Assembly (NCBI GenBank): GCA_947650365.1
Contig: OX393552.1
Location: 22,975,981 to 23,039,980, forward strand
Direction of reading: 5' to 3'
DNA from: Chamaelirium japonicum
Taxonomy: Eukaryota; Streptophyta; Magnoliopsida; Liliales; Melanthiaceae
DNA length: 64,000 nt
In this document: in pieces, positions 9,559 to 20,711 of the stretch
How positions within the stretch are numbered: the first letter of the stretch is position 1
Layout: each line of letters begins with the position of its first letter
Made by a program: the position numbers and the translations under genes
The notes under the pieces: generated by a model
Databases searched by the model: none
What the model was told of the DNA's origin: nothing
Seen by the model: only the letters and a program-made list of their open reading frames with translations

Positions 9559-12500
9559 TCACGGTGGATCATGAACCGAGAGTTTGCCTAGAAAATGCCT
9601 GAAGCGAGCAGTCGTCAGTGGCTTCGTCAGAAAATCAGCAGTCTGCTCCGATGAGGGAATGAAGGGCAGGGAGATGGTGTGATCGATAAATGCCTGGCGA
9701 ACATAATGACAATCAACTTCAATATGCTTTGTTCGCTCATGGAAGACCAGATTGCTAGCAATCTGAATAGCACTCCGGTTGTCACAGAAGAGAGGAGTGG
9801 GCCCGGATATCACCACTCCCAAGTCAAGCAGAAGACGGCGAAGCCAGACAACTTCGGCGGTGGTGGAAGCCATAGCCCTGTATTCGGCTTCGGTGCTGGA
9901 GCGAGCAACAGACTCCTGCTTCTTGCTGCGCCAAGAAATCAGTGAGTCACCCAGAAACACACAGTAACCTGTAGTAGATCGACGAGTGTCTGCATCTCCT
10001 GCCCAATCTGCATCTGAGTAGGCACGCAGCACCAACGGAGAGGTGGAGGGAAACAGGAGTGAACGGGTGATGGTGGCCCGGAGGTAGCGGATGATCCGAA
10101 GAACAGCTGCATAGTGTACTGACCGTGGAGCCTGAACAAACTGACTGACAATGCCAACAGCATGGGCAATGTCTGGCCGGGTCATGGTGAGGTAGACAAG
10201 CATCCCAACCAACCTCTGGTAGCGGGAGACATCCTGGAGCGGCTCACCATCTGTAGCGAGAAGCTTCAAATTGAGCTCCATGGGTGTATCAGCAGTACGT
10301 GTGTCAGTAAGGGCAGCATCAGTAAGGATGTCGGAGATATACTTCTGCTGGGAGACCAACAGACCACGAGCTGACCTGGCAATCTCAAGGCCTAGAAAGT
10401 AGCGAAGAGAGCCCAGGTCTTTCATCTCGAACTGACTCTGGAGGTGCCGCTGGAGAGAGGCGATTGTGGCACTGTCATCCCCAGTGATGATCATATCGTC
10501 CACATAGAGGAGAAGGACTGCAATGCCCTGACTGGAGGAGCGAGTGAACAGGGCATAGTCGGAGTGACGCTCAACAAACCCGGCGGCCAGAACTGCACTG
10601 CGAAAACGCTCAAACCAGGCACGAGGTGCCTGCTTGAGCCCATAGATGGCCCGGCGCAACCGACACACGTGTCCTGGAGGAACTGAAGTGCCCGGAGGAG
10701 GAGCCATGTAGACTTCCTCGGAGAGATCACCGTGTAGAAACGCATTGGTGACATCCATCTGATGGAGAGGCCACCCTCGAGCAGCTGCCACAGCTAAGAG
10801 GGTGCGCACAGTAGTCATTCGAGCAACCGGAGCAAACGTCTCCTCGTAGTCAATCCCATACTCCTGGGAGAAGCCACGAGCAACGAGGCGAGCCTTGTGC
10901 CGCTCAATGGATCCGTCAGGTCGAGTCTTGACCTTGAAGATCCACTTGCAGCTAACAGGCACCACCCCGGGGGGACAAGGCACCAACTCCCAGGTCTGGG
11001 TCCGCTGAAAAGCCTCAAGCTCAACTGACATGGCCTGCCGCCACTCTGGATGTAATGCTGCCTCACGGTACGATTGGGGCTCCCGATGGGTGTGAAAAGC
11101 AGTAAGAAAGGCCTGAAAGGATGGTGAATAGGAGACACTGACAGAGAAGCCAGAAGAGTCAGGAGAGTCAGTGGGAAAAGCAGAGTAACCAAACATGTCA
11201 AGAGAGTAGTCATATCTGGCAGGAGGGTGATGTTCGCGCGCTGGGTAGCGCCGAACAGGAGCAGGATCCACGACCGAGGAGGATGGAGCAGCAGCATCAG
11301 GCGAGGGAGTACCAGTGAGAACCGACTCTGGAGGGGGAGCTGCAGACCGACGTACATAGACACGAGTAATGGGTGGTGGTGGAGGTGGTGTGGGGGACTG
11401 AGGAGGTGGTGGTGGTGGTGGAGGTGGCGATGGAGACTGAGGAGGTGGTGGTGGTGGTGGAGTAGGCGTGAATGGGGCAACAGAAACCGGGGGTAGAACA
11501 GGGATGTGGAGATGTGAGGAGGGCGAGGAGGATGACGAAGTAGGCGAGGAAAGATCCCGAGACTCAGGTGCAAAATACGGGACATCCTCAACAAAGGAGA
11601 CGTGGCGGGAGACACGGATCCGACGAGCTAAGGGATCATAGCATCGATACCCCTTGTGCTCACGACTGAGCCCCAAGTGAACACACCTAACAGACCTCGC
11701 AGAAAGTTTGGTGCGCTCATAGGGAGGAAGAAGAACGAAGCACGTGCAGCCAAACGTGCGAAGAAGAGAGTAGTCAGGTGGACTGGAGTGAAGGCGCTCG
11801 TGAGGGGTGGCACCAGACAGAGCAGAGGACAGAGTGATATTGATGAGGTGGACAGCCGTCATGACAGCTTCAGCCCAGTAGGAGTGAGGAACAGACGCAG
11901 AGAGAAGCAAGGCTCGTGCAGTCTCAAGGACATGCCGATGCTTGCGTTCGGCAACGCCGTTCTGCTCATGGGTGTGGGGACAGGACTGCTGGTGAAGAGT
12001 GCCGTGAGACTGAAGAATCTCACGCATCTCGGAGGAGAGATACTCCTTGGCACAATCAGACCGAAAGGTCTTGATGCGCCGACCAAACTGGGTATGTATC
12101 ATAGTGGTGAATCGCCTAAAGATGTGAGGTACTTCAGACCGATGACGCATGAGATAGACCCAGGTGCACCTAGAAAAGTCATCAATAAAACACACATAAT
12201 ACATATAACCAGATAGAGAAGCAACAGGAGCAGGACCCCAAATATCCGAATGAATTAAGTCAAATAAAGCATCAGACTGGGAAGTACTAGCAGAAAATGG
12301 AAGAGCTAGATGCTTTGCCAGTCGACAACCCGTACAAACAGAGAGGGGGGAGAATGACGCTCGACCCAAAGCGCCCGAACGGAATACGCTTTTGAGTCGA
12401 TCACTCGATAGATGACCTAACCTTCTGTGCCACAGGTCGGCATCAGAGGTGACAGACATGACAGACGCAACTGAAGACACATGGAGATGGTCCAACTGGT

Positions 12501-13968
12501 AGAGTCCTCCTGCCCTACGGCCCAGCCCAATCCTCTGACCCATCCGCGAATCCTGCACAACACAAACAGAAGGGGTGAAGGTGACAGTCAGGCCAGAGTC
12601 GCAAAGAGAACTGATGGAAATCAAATTAATATTAAGACGGGGGGCATGATGGACATGGGATAGGGTCAGGCGACCAGAAGGGTCAGAGGTGGTGGTGATG
12701 GAGCCACATTGCGGAATAGGGACGAGAGTCCCATCCGCAGTGCGAACCTCCTGGTGGGTGGTAGTGGGAGAACAGTCCGTGAGGACAGTGGAGTCAAAAG
12801 TAAGGTGACAGGAGGCACCCGAATCGAAGATCCATGGAGCAGTAGTAGCAGAGGTGGCAGACAAGCCGTGCGCAGTCGCGGAGCCGGTGGAGGCTATGTG
12901 GCGAAGAAGGAGCTCCTCGAGGCGCTGAAGGCGGTCCGGCTCAGACGGAGAAGGTGCTGTGGTAGCAGTGGGGAGCGACGAGGCCTCTGCAGTAGCCGCT
13001 GCACCACCAAAGTGGCGGAAGGAAGACGAACCACGTCCTCGGCCCCGTCCACCTCGACCGCCGCGTCGATCGTCGCGAGAGGTCGAAGACCAGCGGGGGG
13101 ATCTCTCATCCGGACCCCAGCGGGGGTTGCGTGGAGGACGTGTAGGGCACTCGCGCTTCATGTGGCCGGGCTCCTTGCAGTAGTGACAAAAAACAGCCTC
13201 ATCGGAGAACCCGGCTGCCAGGACAGAGTCGGAGCTAGGAGCAAGTGGAGGAGGACGAGCGCCCTGAGTCTGAAGGCGGGTCTCCTCGTCGACCAAGGCG
13301 AGTAGGGCATCCTCGAGCCGAGGGAGGGGCTCACGGTGCAGGAGCTGGGCAGCTATGAGAGCAAAGTCCGGTCGAAGCGCTGCCAGGAACTGGTGCAGGT
13401 GGCCCTCGTCGAGGTAGCGCTGGAAATCCCGGGAGCGGGGGCAGGCACACCGCTCCGGAATCAGTGAGTCCAGCTCATGCCAGTAGGCACTCATCTGACT
13501 GAAGAAGTCCTGAATGGTACGCTCCCCCTGACGGGCAGACTGCGAGTCACAGATGAGCTGATGCCGTCGGGCGCCTCCGCGCGGGAGAAAACGATCCCGG
13601 AGATACTCCCACATCGCGCGCGCTGTCGGAAGGCGGCCGATGGGAGCAAGGAGCGGACGAGCAACCGAGTCCAGGAGGTACGCCCGGATGGCCTGATCGT
13701 GGCGGCGCCACGTAAGAGCAGCAACGGTGATGGCCATGGTAGCAGTCGCTGCAGAAGATGCAGCACTGCTGGTGACAGAGGACGAACCGGAGTAGTCAGT
13801 GGGAGGAGGATCCTCGCCGGTGATGTGACCCCACAGATCACGACTGGAGAGGGCGGCCTCGACGGTGAGGGACCAGTCCGGCCAGTCGCTGGCCGACGAC
13901 AACTGAAACGCGACCGCCTTCAGCGGTGGAGAGATCGCAACGACGGACGGTACGGCTGGAGAGGCCAT
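9559..13968 (-). CDS. Copia gag-pol polyprotein (intact, 1469 aa)
   Basis: A single polyprotein supplying all proteins for retrotransposition: capsid, protease, integrase, reverse transcriptase and RNase H. Gag spans about residues 1-260. A CCHC zinc knuckle (CHYCKEPGHMKREC) starts at residue 261 and is followed by an RG-rich stretch. The aspartic protease motif DSGA begins at D382. The GAG-pre-integrase segment (DLWHRRLGHLSSDRL, then CTGCRLAKH) follows. The integrase triad is D575, D638, E674 with the expected 35-residue spacing. A proline-rich linker (about 780-850) leads into RT, with FLHGDL, YGLKQAPRAW and YVDD at about 1155-1158. RNase H has SDADWAG and SSTEAEYRAMA. The start at 13968 is the first ATG after the C-rich leader and matches the start in copy C. 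All catalytic residues are present and there are no stops. RNA packaging and translation would rely on the leader upstream. Confidence 0.97.
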   Translation of the reverse strand: MASPAVPSVVAISPPLKAVAFQLSSASDWPDWSLTVEAALSSRDLWGHITGEDPPPTDYSGSSSVTSSAASSAATATMAITVAALTWRRHDQAIRAYLLDSVARPLLAPIGRLPTARAMWEYLRDRFLPRGGARRHQLICDSQSARQGERTIQDFFSQMSAYWHELDSLIPERCACPRSRDFQRYLDEGHLHQFLAALRPDFALIAAQLLHREPLPRLEDALLALVDEETRLQTQGARPPPLAPSSDSVLAAGFSDEAVFCHYCKEPGHMKRECPTRPPRNPRWGPDERSPRWSSTSRDDRRGGRGGRGRGRGSSSFRHFGGAAATAEASSLPTATTAPSPSEPDRLQRLEELLLRHIASTGSATAHGLSATSATTAPWIFDSGASCHLTFDSTVLTDCSPTTTHQEVRTADGTLVPIPQCGSITTTSDPSGRLTLSHVHHAPRLNINLISISSLCDSGLTVTFTPSVCVVQDSRMGQRIGLGRRAGGLYQLDHLHVSSVASVMSVTSDADLWHRRLGHLSSDRLKSVFRSGALGRASFSPLSVCTGCRLAKHLALPFSASTSQSDALFDLIHSDIWGPAPVASLSGYMYYVCFIDDFSRCTWVYLMRHRSEVPHIFRRFTTMIHTQFGRRIKTFRSDCAKEYLSSEMREILQSHGTLHQQSCPHTHEQNGVAERKHRHVLETARALLLSASVPHSYWAEAVMTAVHLINITLSSALSGATPHERLHSSPPDYSLLRTFGCTCFVLLPPYERTKLSARSVRCVHLGLSREHKGYRCYDPLARRIRVSRHVSFVEDVPYFAPESRDLSSPTSSSSSPSSHLHIPVLPPVSVAPFTPTPPPPPPPQSPSPPPPPPPPPQSPTPPPPPPITRVYVRRSAAPPPESVLTGTPSPDAAAPSSSVVDPAPVRRYPAREHHPPARYDYSLDMFGYSAFPTDSPDSSGFSVSVSYSPSFQAFLTAFHTHREPQSYREAALHPEWRQAMSVELEAFQRTQTWELVPCPPGVVPVSCKWIFKVKTRPDGSIERHKARLVARGFSQEYGIDYEETFAPVARMTTVRTLLAVAAARGWPLHQMDVTNAFLHGDLSEEVYMAPPPGTSVPPGHVCRLRRAIYGLKQAPRAWFERFRSAVLAAGFVERHSDYALFTRSSSQGIAVLLLYVDDMIITGDDSATIASLQRHLQSQFEMKDLGSLRYFLGLEIARSARGLLVSQQKYISDILTDAALTDTRTADTPMELNLKLLATDGEPLQDVSRYQRLVGMLVYLTMTRPDIAHAVGIVSQFVQAPRSVHYAAVLRIIRYLRATITRSLLFPSTSPLVLRAYSDADWAGDADTRRSTTGYCVFLGDSLISWRSKKQESVARSSTEAEYRAMASTTAEVVWLRRLLLDLGVVISGPTPLFCDNRSAIQIASNLVFHERTKHIEVDCHYVRQAFIDHTISLPFIPSSEQTADFLTKPLTTARFRHFLGKLSVHDPP

Positions 13969-14515
13969 GGAGGATGCTGTAGGGTGTCAGGAGGTGTCGG
14001 GGGGGGCTGTAGGTTGGCGGAGGAGGGAGGCGGGGGCTGTAGGGGGCTCGGGAGGGGGTCGGGAGTGCTGTAGGGGGTTCGGGAGGGGGGGCGGGGGCTG
14101 TAAGGGGTTCGGGAAGGGGGGGGCGGTGGCTGTAGGGGGCCCGGGAGGGGGGGCTGTAGGGTGTCGGGGGGGGTCGGGGCAGGGGAAAGGGGGATCGGGT
14201 GGTGCGGAGGGAGGCGGAGGGTGCTGCGGAAGGGGGGAAGGGCCGGAGGGGGGGTCGGGTGTGCTGCCGGAGCAGGGGAGAGGGCCGGAAGGGTGCGGGT
14301 GGGCTGCCGGAGCAGGGGAGAGGGCCGGAGGGGGGGGGTCGGGTGTGCTGCCGGAGCAGGGGAGAGGGCTGGAGGGGGGCGGGTGGGCTGCCGGAGCAGG
14401 GGAGAGGGCCGGAGGTGGGGTCGGGTGGGCTGCCGGAGCAGAGAAGAAGGCCGGAGGGGTGGAGGAGATGTCGGAGGTGCCGCCGGAGGTGCTGCCGTCG
14501 CGCGGGAACCCTAGA
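13969..14515 (-). repeat. C-rich leader with tandem repeats (copia B)
   Basis: Untranslated leader between primer site and gag start. The sense strand is extremely C-rich; the + strand shows runs of five to nine G. The part at 14230-14460 is a tandem array of a GCCGGAGCAGGGGAGAGGG unit with variable linkers, repeated about five times. Frames open on either strand here are composition artefacts. Confidence 0.85.
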
Positions 14516-14527
14516 GCTCTGATACCA
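14516..14527 (-). promoter_or_regulatory. Primer binding site of copia B
   Basis: The complement reads TGGTATCAGAGC, directly after the 5' LTR; a perfect plant initiator Met-tRNA primer site. Confidence 0.92.
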
Positions 14528-14658
14528 TGATAGGAGACGACGGCTAGGGTTTCTGGAGAGGAACAGAATGATTCCATTGAGGGACTCAAGCCCAATATAT
14601 GTACAGTAAACCCGACCCGACTATACAGTAAACCCGACCCATTACATTTACATTAACA
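14528..14658 (-). repeat. 5' LTR of copia B
   Basis: 131 bp, identical by direct reading to 9415-9545. Confidence 0.95.
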
Positions 14659-17254
14659 GCCACGAAATAAGTGAATCACCAAGAAACACACAATATCCTG
14701 TAGTACAGCGGCGAATGGCTACGTCTCCTGCCCAATCTGCATCGGAGTAGGCACGCAGCACCAACGGAGAGGTGGAGGGAAACAGTAGTGAACGGGTGAC
14801 GGTGCCTCGGAGGTAGCGAATAATCCGAAGGACAGCTGCATAGTGAACTGAACGTGGAGGCTGAACAAACTGACTGACAATGCCAACAACATGGGCAATG
14901 TCTGGCCGGGTCATAGTGAGGTAGACGAGCATCCCAACCAGCCTCTGGTAGCGGGAGACATCCTGGAGCGGCTCACCATCTGTAGCTAGAAGCTTCAAAT
15001 TGAGTTCCATGGGTGTGTCAGCAGTACGAGAGCCAGTAAGAGCAACATCAGCAAAGATGTCTGAGATGTACTTTTGCTGGGAGACCAACAGACCACGAGC
15101 TGACCGGGCAATCTCGAGGCCCAAAAAGTAGCGAAGAGAGCCCAGATCTTTCATCTCAAACTGACTCTGGAGGTGACGCTGAAGGGATGCTATGGTGGCA
15201 CTGTCATCCCCGGTGATGATCATATCATCCACATAGAGAAGAAGAACTGCAATACCCTGACTGGAGGAGCGAGTGAACAGGGCATAGTCGGAGTGGCGTT
15301 CAACAAACCCGGCGGCCAGGACTGCACTTCGGAATCGCTCAAACCAGGCACGAGGGGCCTGCTTGAGCCCATAGATGGCTCGGCGCAAACGACACACGTG
15401 CCCTGGAGGAACTGAAACGCCCGGAGGAGGAGCCATGTAGACTTCCTCGGAGAGGTCACCGTGGAGGAATGCATTGGTGACATCCATCTGATGGAAAGGC
15501 CACCCTCGAGCAGCTGCCACAGCTAAGAGGGTGCGCACAGTAGTCATCCGAGCAACCGGAGCAAACGTCTCCTCGTAATCAATCCCACACTCCTGGGAGA
15601 AACCACGAGCAACGAGGCGGGCCTTGTACCGCTCAATGGATCCGTCAGGACGAGTCTTGACCTTGAAGATCCACTTGCAGCTAACAGGCACCACGCCTGA
15701 GGGACAAGGCACCAAATCCCATGTCTGGGTCCGCTGAAAAGCCTCAAACTCTACTGACATGGCCTGCCGCCACTCTGGGTGTAAAGCTGCCTCACTGTAC
15801 GACTGGGGCTCCCGGTGGGTGTGAAGTACGGTAAGAAAAGCCTGATAAGCTGGAGAATAGGATGCAATGGCAGAGTAACCAAAGGAGTCAGGAGAGTCAG
15901 AGGTAAAGGCAGAGTAGCCAAACCTGTCCGGAAAGTAGTCATATCTGTCAAGAGGGTGATGTTCGCGCGCTGGGTAGCGCCGAACAGGAGCAAGATCCAC
16001 GACCGGGGAGGAAGGGGCAGCAGCATCAGGCGAGGGAGTACCAGTGTCAACCGACTCTGGAGGAGGAGCTACAGACCGACGAACATAGACACGAGTAACA
16101 GGTGGTGGTGGAGGCAGCGAGGGAGACGGAGGAGGTGGTGGTGGTGGTGGTGGTGGCGGGGAAGATGGAGATGGAGTAGGCATGGGTGGGGCAACAGAAA
16201 ACGGGGGTAGAACGGGGATGTGGAGAGGTGATGAAGGCGAGGAAGGTGGCGCAGGAGGCAAGGAAAGATCCCGAGACTTAGGGGAAAAGTACGGGACATC
16301 CTCAACAAAGGAAACGTGACGGGAGACACGGATCCGGCGAGCTAAGGGATCATAACAACGATATCCCTTGTGCTCCCGACTGAGCCCCAAGTGAACACAC
16401 CTAACAGACCTCGCAGAGAGTTTGGTGCGCTCATGGGGAGGAAGAAGAACGAAGCACGTGCAGCCAAACGTGCGAAGAAGAGAGTAGTCAGGTGGGCTGG
16501 AGTGGAGGCGCTCATATGGGGTGACACCGGACAGATCAGATGACGGAGTGATATTGATGAGGTGGACAGACGTCATGACAACTTCAGCCCAGTAAGAGTG
16601 AGGAACAAACACAGAGAGAAGCAAGGCTCGTGCGGTCTCAAGTACATGACGATGCTTGTGTTCGGCAACGCCGTTCTGCACATGGGTGTGGGGACAGGAC
16701 TGCTGGTGAAGAGTACCGTGAGATTGAAGAATCTCACGTATCTCAGACGAGAGATACTCCTTGGCACAATCAGACCGAAATGTCTTGATGCGCCGACCAA
16801 ACTGAGTGTGTATCATAGTGGTGAATCTCCTAAAGATGTGAGGGACTTCAGACCGATGACGCATAAGATAAACCCAGGTGCACCTAGAGTAGTCATCGAT
16901 AAAACACACATAGTACATGTAATCCATAATGGATGCAACAGGTGCAGGACCCCAAATGTTCGAATGTACTAAATCAAATAAAGCATCAGATTGGGAAGCA
17001 CTAGCAGAGAATGGAAGAGCTAGATGCTTTGCCAGTCTACAACCCGTACAAACAGAGAGAGGGAAGAAGGACGCTCGACCCAAAGCGCCCGAACGGAATA
17101 CGCTTTTGAGTCGATCACTCGATATATGATCTAACATTCTGTGCCACAGGTCGGCATCAGAGGTAACAGACATGACAGACGCAACAGGAACGGAAGACAC
17201 ATGTAGATGGTCCAGCTGGTAAAGTCCTCCTGCTCTACGGCCCAGCCCAACCCT
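14659..17254 (-). pseudogene. Copia A: integrase, RT and start of RNase H
   Basis: An open frame from just after a TAG (17255-17257) to the nested insertion. It contains DLWHRMLDHISSDRL, the integrase text (LVHSNIWGPAPVAS, RSDCAKEYLS, QNGVAEHKHRHVLE), the proline linker, RT (YGLKQAPRAW, LLLYVDDMIITG) and the beginning of RNase H (AYSDADWAGD). The first integrase Asp is Asn here (HSNIWG instead of HSDIWG), and AERKH is AEHKH. The integrase is therefore probably inactive independently of the nested insertion. Relative to copy B the text is clearly the same family with scattered substitutions. Confidence 0.92.
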
Positions 17255-18007
17255 CTAACCCGTCCGCGAATCCTGCACAACACAAACAGAAGGGGTGAAG
17301 GTGACAGTCGGGCCAGAGTCACAAAGAGAACTGATAAAGATCAGATTAATGTTAAGACGGGGGGCATGATGGACATGGGGTAGGGTCAGGCGACCAGAAG
17401 GGTCAGAGGTAGTAGTGACGGACCCACATTGCGGAATATGGACGAGAGTCCCATCCGCAGTGCGAACCTCCTGGTGGGTGGTAATGGGAGAACAGTCAGT
17501 GAGAACAGTGGAGTCAAAGGTGAGGTGACAGGAGGCACCCGAGTCGAAGATCCATGGAGCAGTAGTACCCGGAGTGGCAGAGAGACTGTGAGCTGTCGAA
17601 GAGCTGATGGAGGCGAGGTACCGAAGCAGTAACTCCTCAAAGCGCTGGAGGCGGTCGGAGTAAGACCGAGACTGAGCAGAAGTACCCGGAGTGGCAGAGA
17701 GACTGTGATCTGTCGAAGAGCTGGTGGAGGTGAGGTATCGCAACAGTAACTCCTTAAAGCGCTGGAGGCGGTCGGAGTAAGACCAAGACGGAGCAGGAGT
17801 GGTGACAGGCGGTGCTGGAGTAGGAAGATCAGCAGCAGCAACAGTCTCGCCATCATGGCGGAGGAGACCCGGACGGCGTCCACAGTCGACTGATGTGGTG
17901 GAGGGACGTGTCCCGAGAATACCATCAAAACGAGGAGACAGAGGGACTCGACGATCAGCGACGGCGTGCAGGCAGTATGGGAGCTGAGAGATGCTGTAGG
18001 AAGCCAT
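17255..18007 (-). pseudogene. Copia A: replaced gag region, duplicated linker and protease
   Basis: Same frame as 14659-17254, closed by TAG at 17255-17257 where copy B has a glutamine codon. From the ATG at 18007 it reads MASYSISQLPYCLHAV and about 60 more residues with no similarity to the gag of copies B and C. It then joins normal copia text at the SDRLQRFEELLLRY linker and protease (DSGASCHLTFD). Capsid and CCHC knuckle are absent. The linker is tandemly duplicated: two 117-bp units at 17564-17680 and 17681-17797 (39 codons each). The unrelated segment could be a captured host fragment or rearranged sequence; I do not recognise it. Confidence 0.75.
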
Positions 18008-18788
18008 ACCCCTGAAGTACGAGGGCAAGCCGGCACAACAAAGATTTGAGGCAGTCCGTACAGAGGAGACGGACAGTTCGGGACAGAGGAGAATGAAGGG
18101 CGGTGAGGCTTCAGGGGGTGCAGAAGGGGGTGGGGGTGCAGGGGAGGGTGGAGGGGGGGCCGGCGGGGTGCAGAGGAGTCGGGGAGGCCGGGCGGGCGGA
18201 AGGGTGGTGCGGGGGGCCCGGACGGCGGAGTGGAAGTGAGGGGAGGGGTCGGGGGGTCCTTGCGGGCGGAGGAGAGAGGCCAGGGGGGGCGGATGGGCTG
18301 AGGGAAGGGGTGGGAGGGCCGGTCCGGTGGAGGAAGGGGGGTCGGGGGGGGGAGGAAGGGGGCCGGGGGGCTGTCGGGTGGAGGAGGGGGGGCCGGGGGG
18401 CTGTCGGGCGGAGGAGGGGGGCCGAGTGGGTGGAGGAGGGGGGCCGGGGGGGTGAGCGGGTGGAGGAGGGGGGTCGGGCAGGTGGAGGAGGGGGCCGGGG
18501 GCTGTCGGGAGGCGGAAGGGGGGCCGGGCGGGGTGGGCAGGTGGAGGAGGGGGGCCGGGCAGGTGGAAGAAGGGGGGGCTGTCGGGCGGGTGGAGGAGGG
18601 GGCCGTGGGGCTGTCGGGCGGCGGAAGGGGGGCCGGGCGGGGTGGGCAAGTGGAGGAGGGGGGTCGGGCGGGGGGGGCTGATCGGGTGAAGGGAGGAGGG
18701 GGGCCGATTGGGTGAAGGGAGGCCGGAGGGGAGGTGCTGCCGGAGGGGGAAGACCGTCGTCGTCGTCGCCGCGCGGGAGAACCCTAGA
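18008..18788 (-). repeat. C-rich leader of copia A with tandem repeats
   Basis: The + strand is almost entirely G with GA/GC interruptions, built of short variable units around GGTGGAGGAGGGGGGCCGGG. On the transcript strand this is a poly-C/proline-coding-like leader about 780 nt long. Its length and unit sequence differ from copies B and C. An open frame continues upstream from 18007 through part of it (start at 18649), but low complexity makes coding unlikely. The segment around 18000-18080 (LPSYFRG, SNLCCAG) is not repetitive and belongs with the unknown gag replacement. Confidence 0.75.
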
Positions 18789-18800
18789 GCTCTGATACCA
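18789..18800 (-). promoter_or_regulatory. Primer binding site of copia A
   Basis: The complement reads TGGTATCAGAGC directly after the 5' LTR. Confidence 0.9.
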
Positions 18801-18941
18801 TGTTAGGAGATGACGGCTAGGGTTTGGAGAGGAATAGAATGCTCTTTATTGAGGGACTCAAGTCCAATATATATGTACATGTATAACCATACAACCCGAC
18901 CCGACTGTACATGTAACCCGACCCATCTCTATACATTAACA
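18801..18941 (-). repeat. 5' LTR of copia A
   Basis: 141 bp, partner of 8885-9025 with four mismatches; right flank ATAGT is the target duplication. Confidence 0.93.
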
Positions 18942-19244
18942 ATAGTAAACACTTTATTTGCGCTGCATATTGACTATATTTTGTTTCATTCTCTATGTAG
19001 GCCCATAAGCAACATTAGTTTGTTGTGTTATACATGCGTTGTGTGATTGACCTATTATTTCCATCACATCCATTGTTAACTAAAGAGAAGGGCTCGTATC
19101 AGAGTCGAGATCTTTTTCTTCTAGAGTTTATTCTAATTGCATTAAATACACCCTTCGATTAACAAACACAAGATCTCTCCCTTCCTCTTATCACAAGCAT
19201 GGTTGAACATATTTATACTTGGTATTATATATGCTTTGTTCAAG
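18942..19244. other. Unannotated intron-like sequence
   Basis: AT-rich sequence between copia A and the (TA)n cluster. No domain, repeat or RNA gene is visible. It would be part of intron 4 of the HNH-family gene. Confidence 0.4.
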
Positions 19245-19276
<32 letters not shown>

Positions 19277-19674
19277 GGGGGCGGGGAGCCTGCACCCGGG
19301 GTGTAGCGTTAACGCTGCACCTCAACCTTGTTTTACCTACCTAGAAGTTTTGGAATTTGATGAAATTTGGTGAGGGTGTTGTCTAGGGTAAGATGATCAT
19401 CCTCACAAATTTTCATCACATTCCAAAACTTCTAGGGGGGTCAAATGGTCGAAGCAAAATCTGCAGATTTTAACGGTAACTGCAGACGGCTGATTTTGCT
19501 TCGACCATTTGACCCCCCTAGAAGTTTTGGAATTTGATGAAAATTTGTGAGGATGATCACCTTACCCTAGACAACACCCTCACCAAATTTCATCCAAATC
19601 CAAAACTTCTAGGTAGGTAAAACAAGGGGGCGGTGCAGCGTTAACGCTGCACCCCGGGTGCAGGCTCCCCGCCC

Positions 19675-19676
<2 letters not shown>
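19277..19676. mobile_element. Palindromic (TA)n-targeted element, family A, copy 1
   Basis: 400 bp, no coding capacity. Ends GGGGGCGGGGAGCCTGCACC and its inverse form a long terminal inverted repeat; the whole element folds on itself around about 19476. Each arm is itself a foldback: CCTAGAAGTTTTGGAATTTG at the outer side of the arm pairs with its inverse at the inner side. Both flanks are pure (TA)n, so the target duplication cannot be delimited. It resembles the Micron class described in rice in insertion preference. Confidence 0.85.

Positions 19677-20708
<1,032 letters not shown>

Positions 20709-20711
<3 letters not shown>

Larger units (their letters stand above)
9415..14658 (-). mobile_element. 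Ty1/copia retrotransposon B (nested, intact)
   Basis: 5244 bp. LTRs of 131 bp at 9415-9545 and 14528-14658 are identical by direct reading. The 5-bp target duplication GCCAC is perfect (9410-9414 and 14659-14663). It has a perfect 12-nt initiator Met primer site (complement of 14516-14527), a polypurine tract next to the 3' LTR, and an uninterrupted 1469-codon polyprotein. It inserted into the RNase H domain of copia A. These features mark a very recent, possibly competent element. Confidence 0.97.
8885..18941 (-). mobile_element. Ty1/copia retrotransposon A (outer), carrying nested copy B
   Basis: LTRs of 141 bp at 8885-9025 and 18801-18941, flanked by a perfect 5-bp duplication ATAGT (8880-8884 and 18942-18946). 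By direct reading the two LTRs differ at four positions. PBS is the complement of 18789-18800 (TGGTATCAGAGC); the polypurine tract is the complement of about 9026-9042. Its coding region runs from about 18007 down to 9039 but is interrupted by copy B at the RNase H domain and by one stop codon. The normal gag is missing (see separate entry). Order protease, integrase, RT, RNase H identifies Ty1/copia. The lineage within copia is not assigned. Confidence 0.93.

Noticed and set aside
12709-13305. Plus-strand ORFs of about 200 codons inside copia B (also 13477-14073, 11656-12216)
   Set aside because: Antisense shadows of the polyprotein frame; no independent domain.
9559-13968. Possible endogenous pararetrovirus or retrovirus
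   Set aside because: Domain order protease-integrase-RT-RNase H and the LTR/PBS structure are those of Ty1/copia; no movement or envelope protein is present.
13967-14595. Gly/Arg-rich or Pro-rich frames of up to 202 codons
   Set aside because: G-rich and C-rich strands of the copia leader repeats; low complexity and not conserved between copies.
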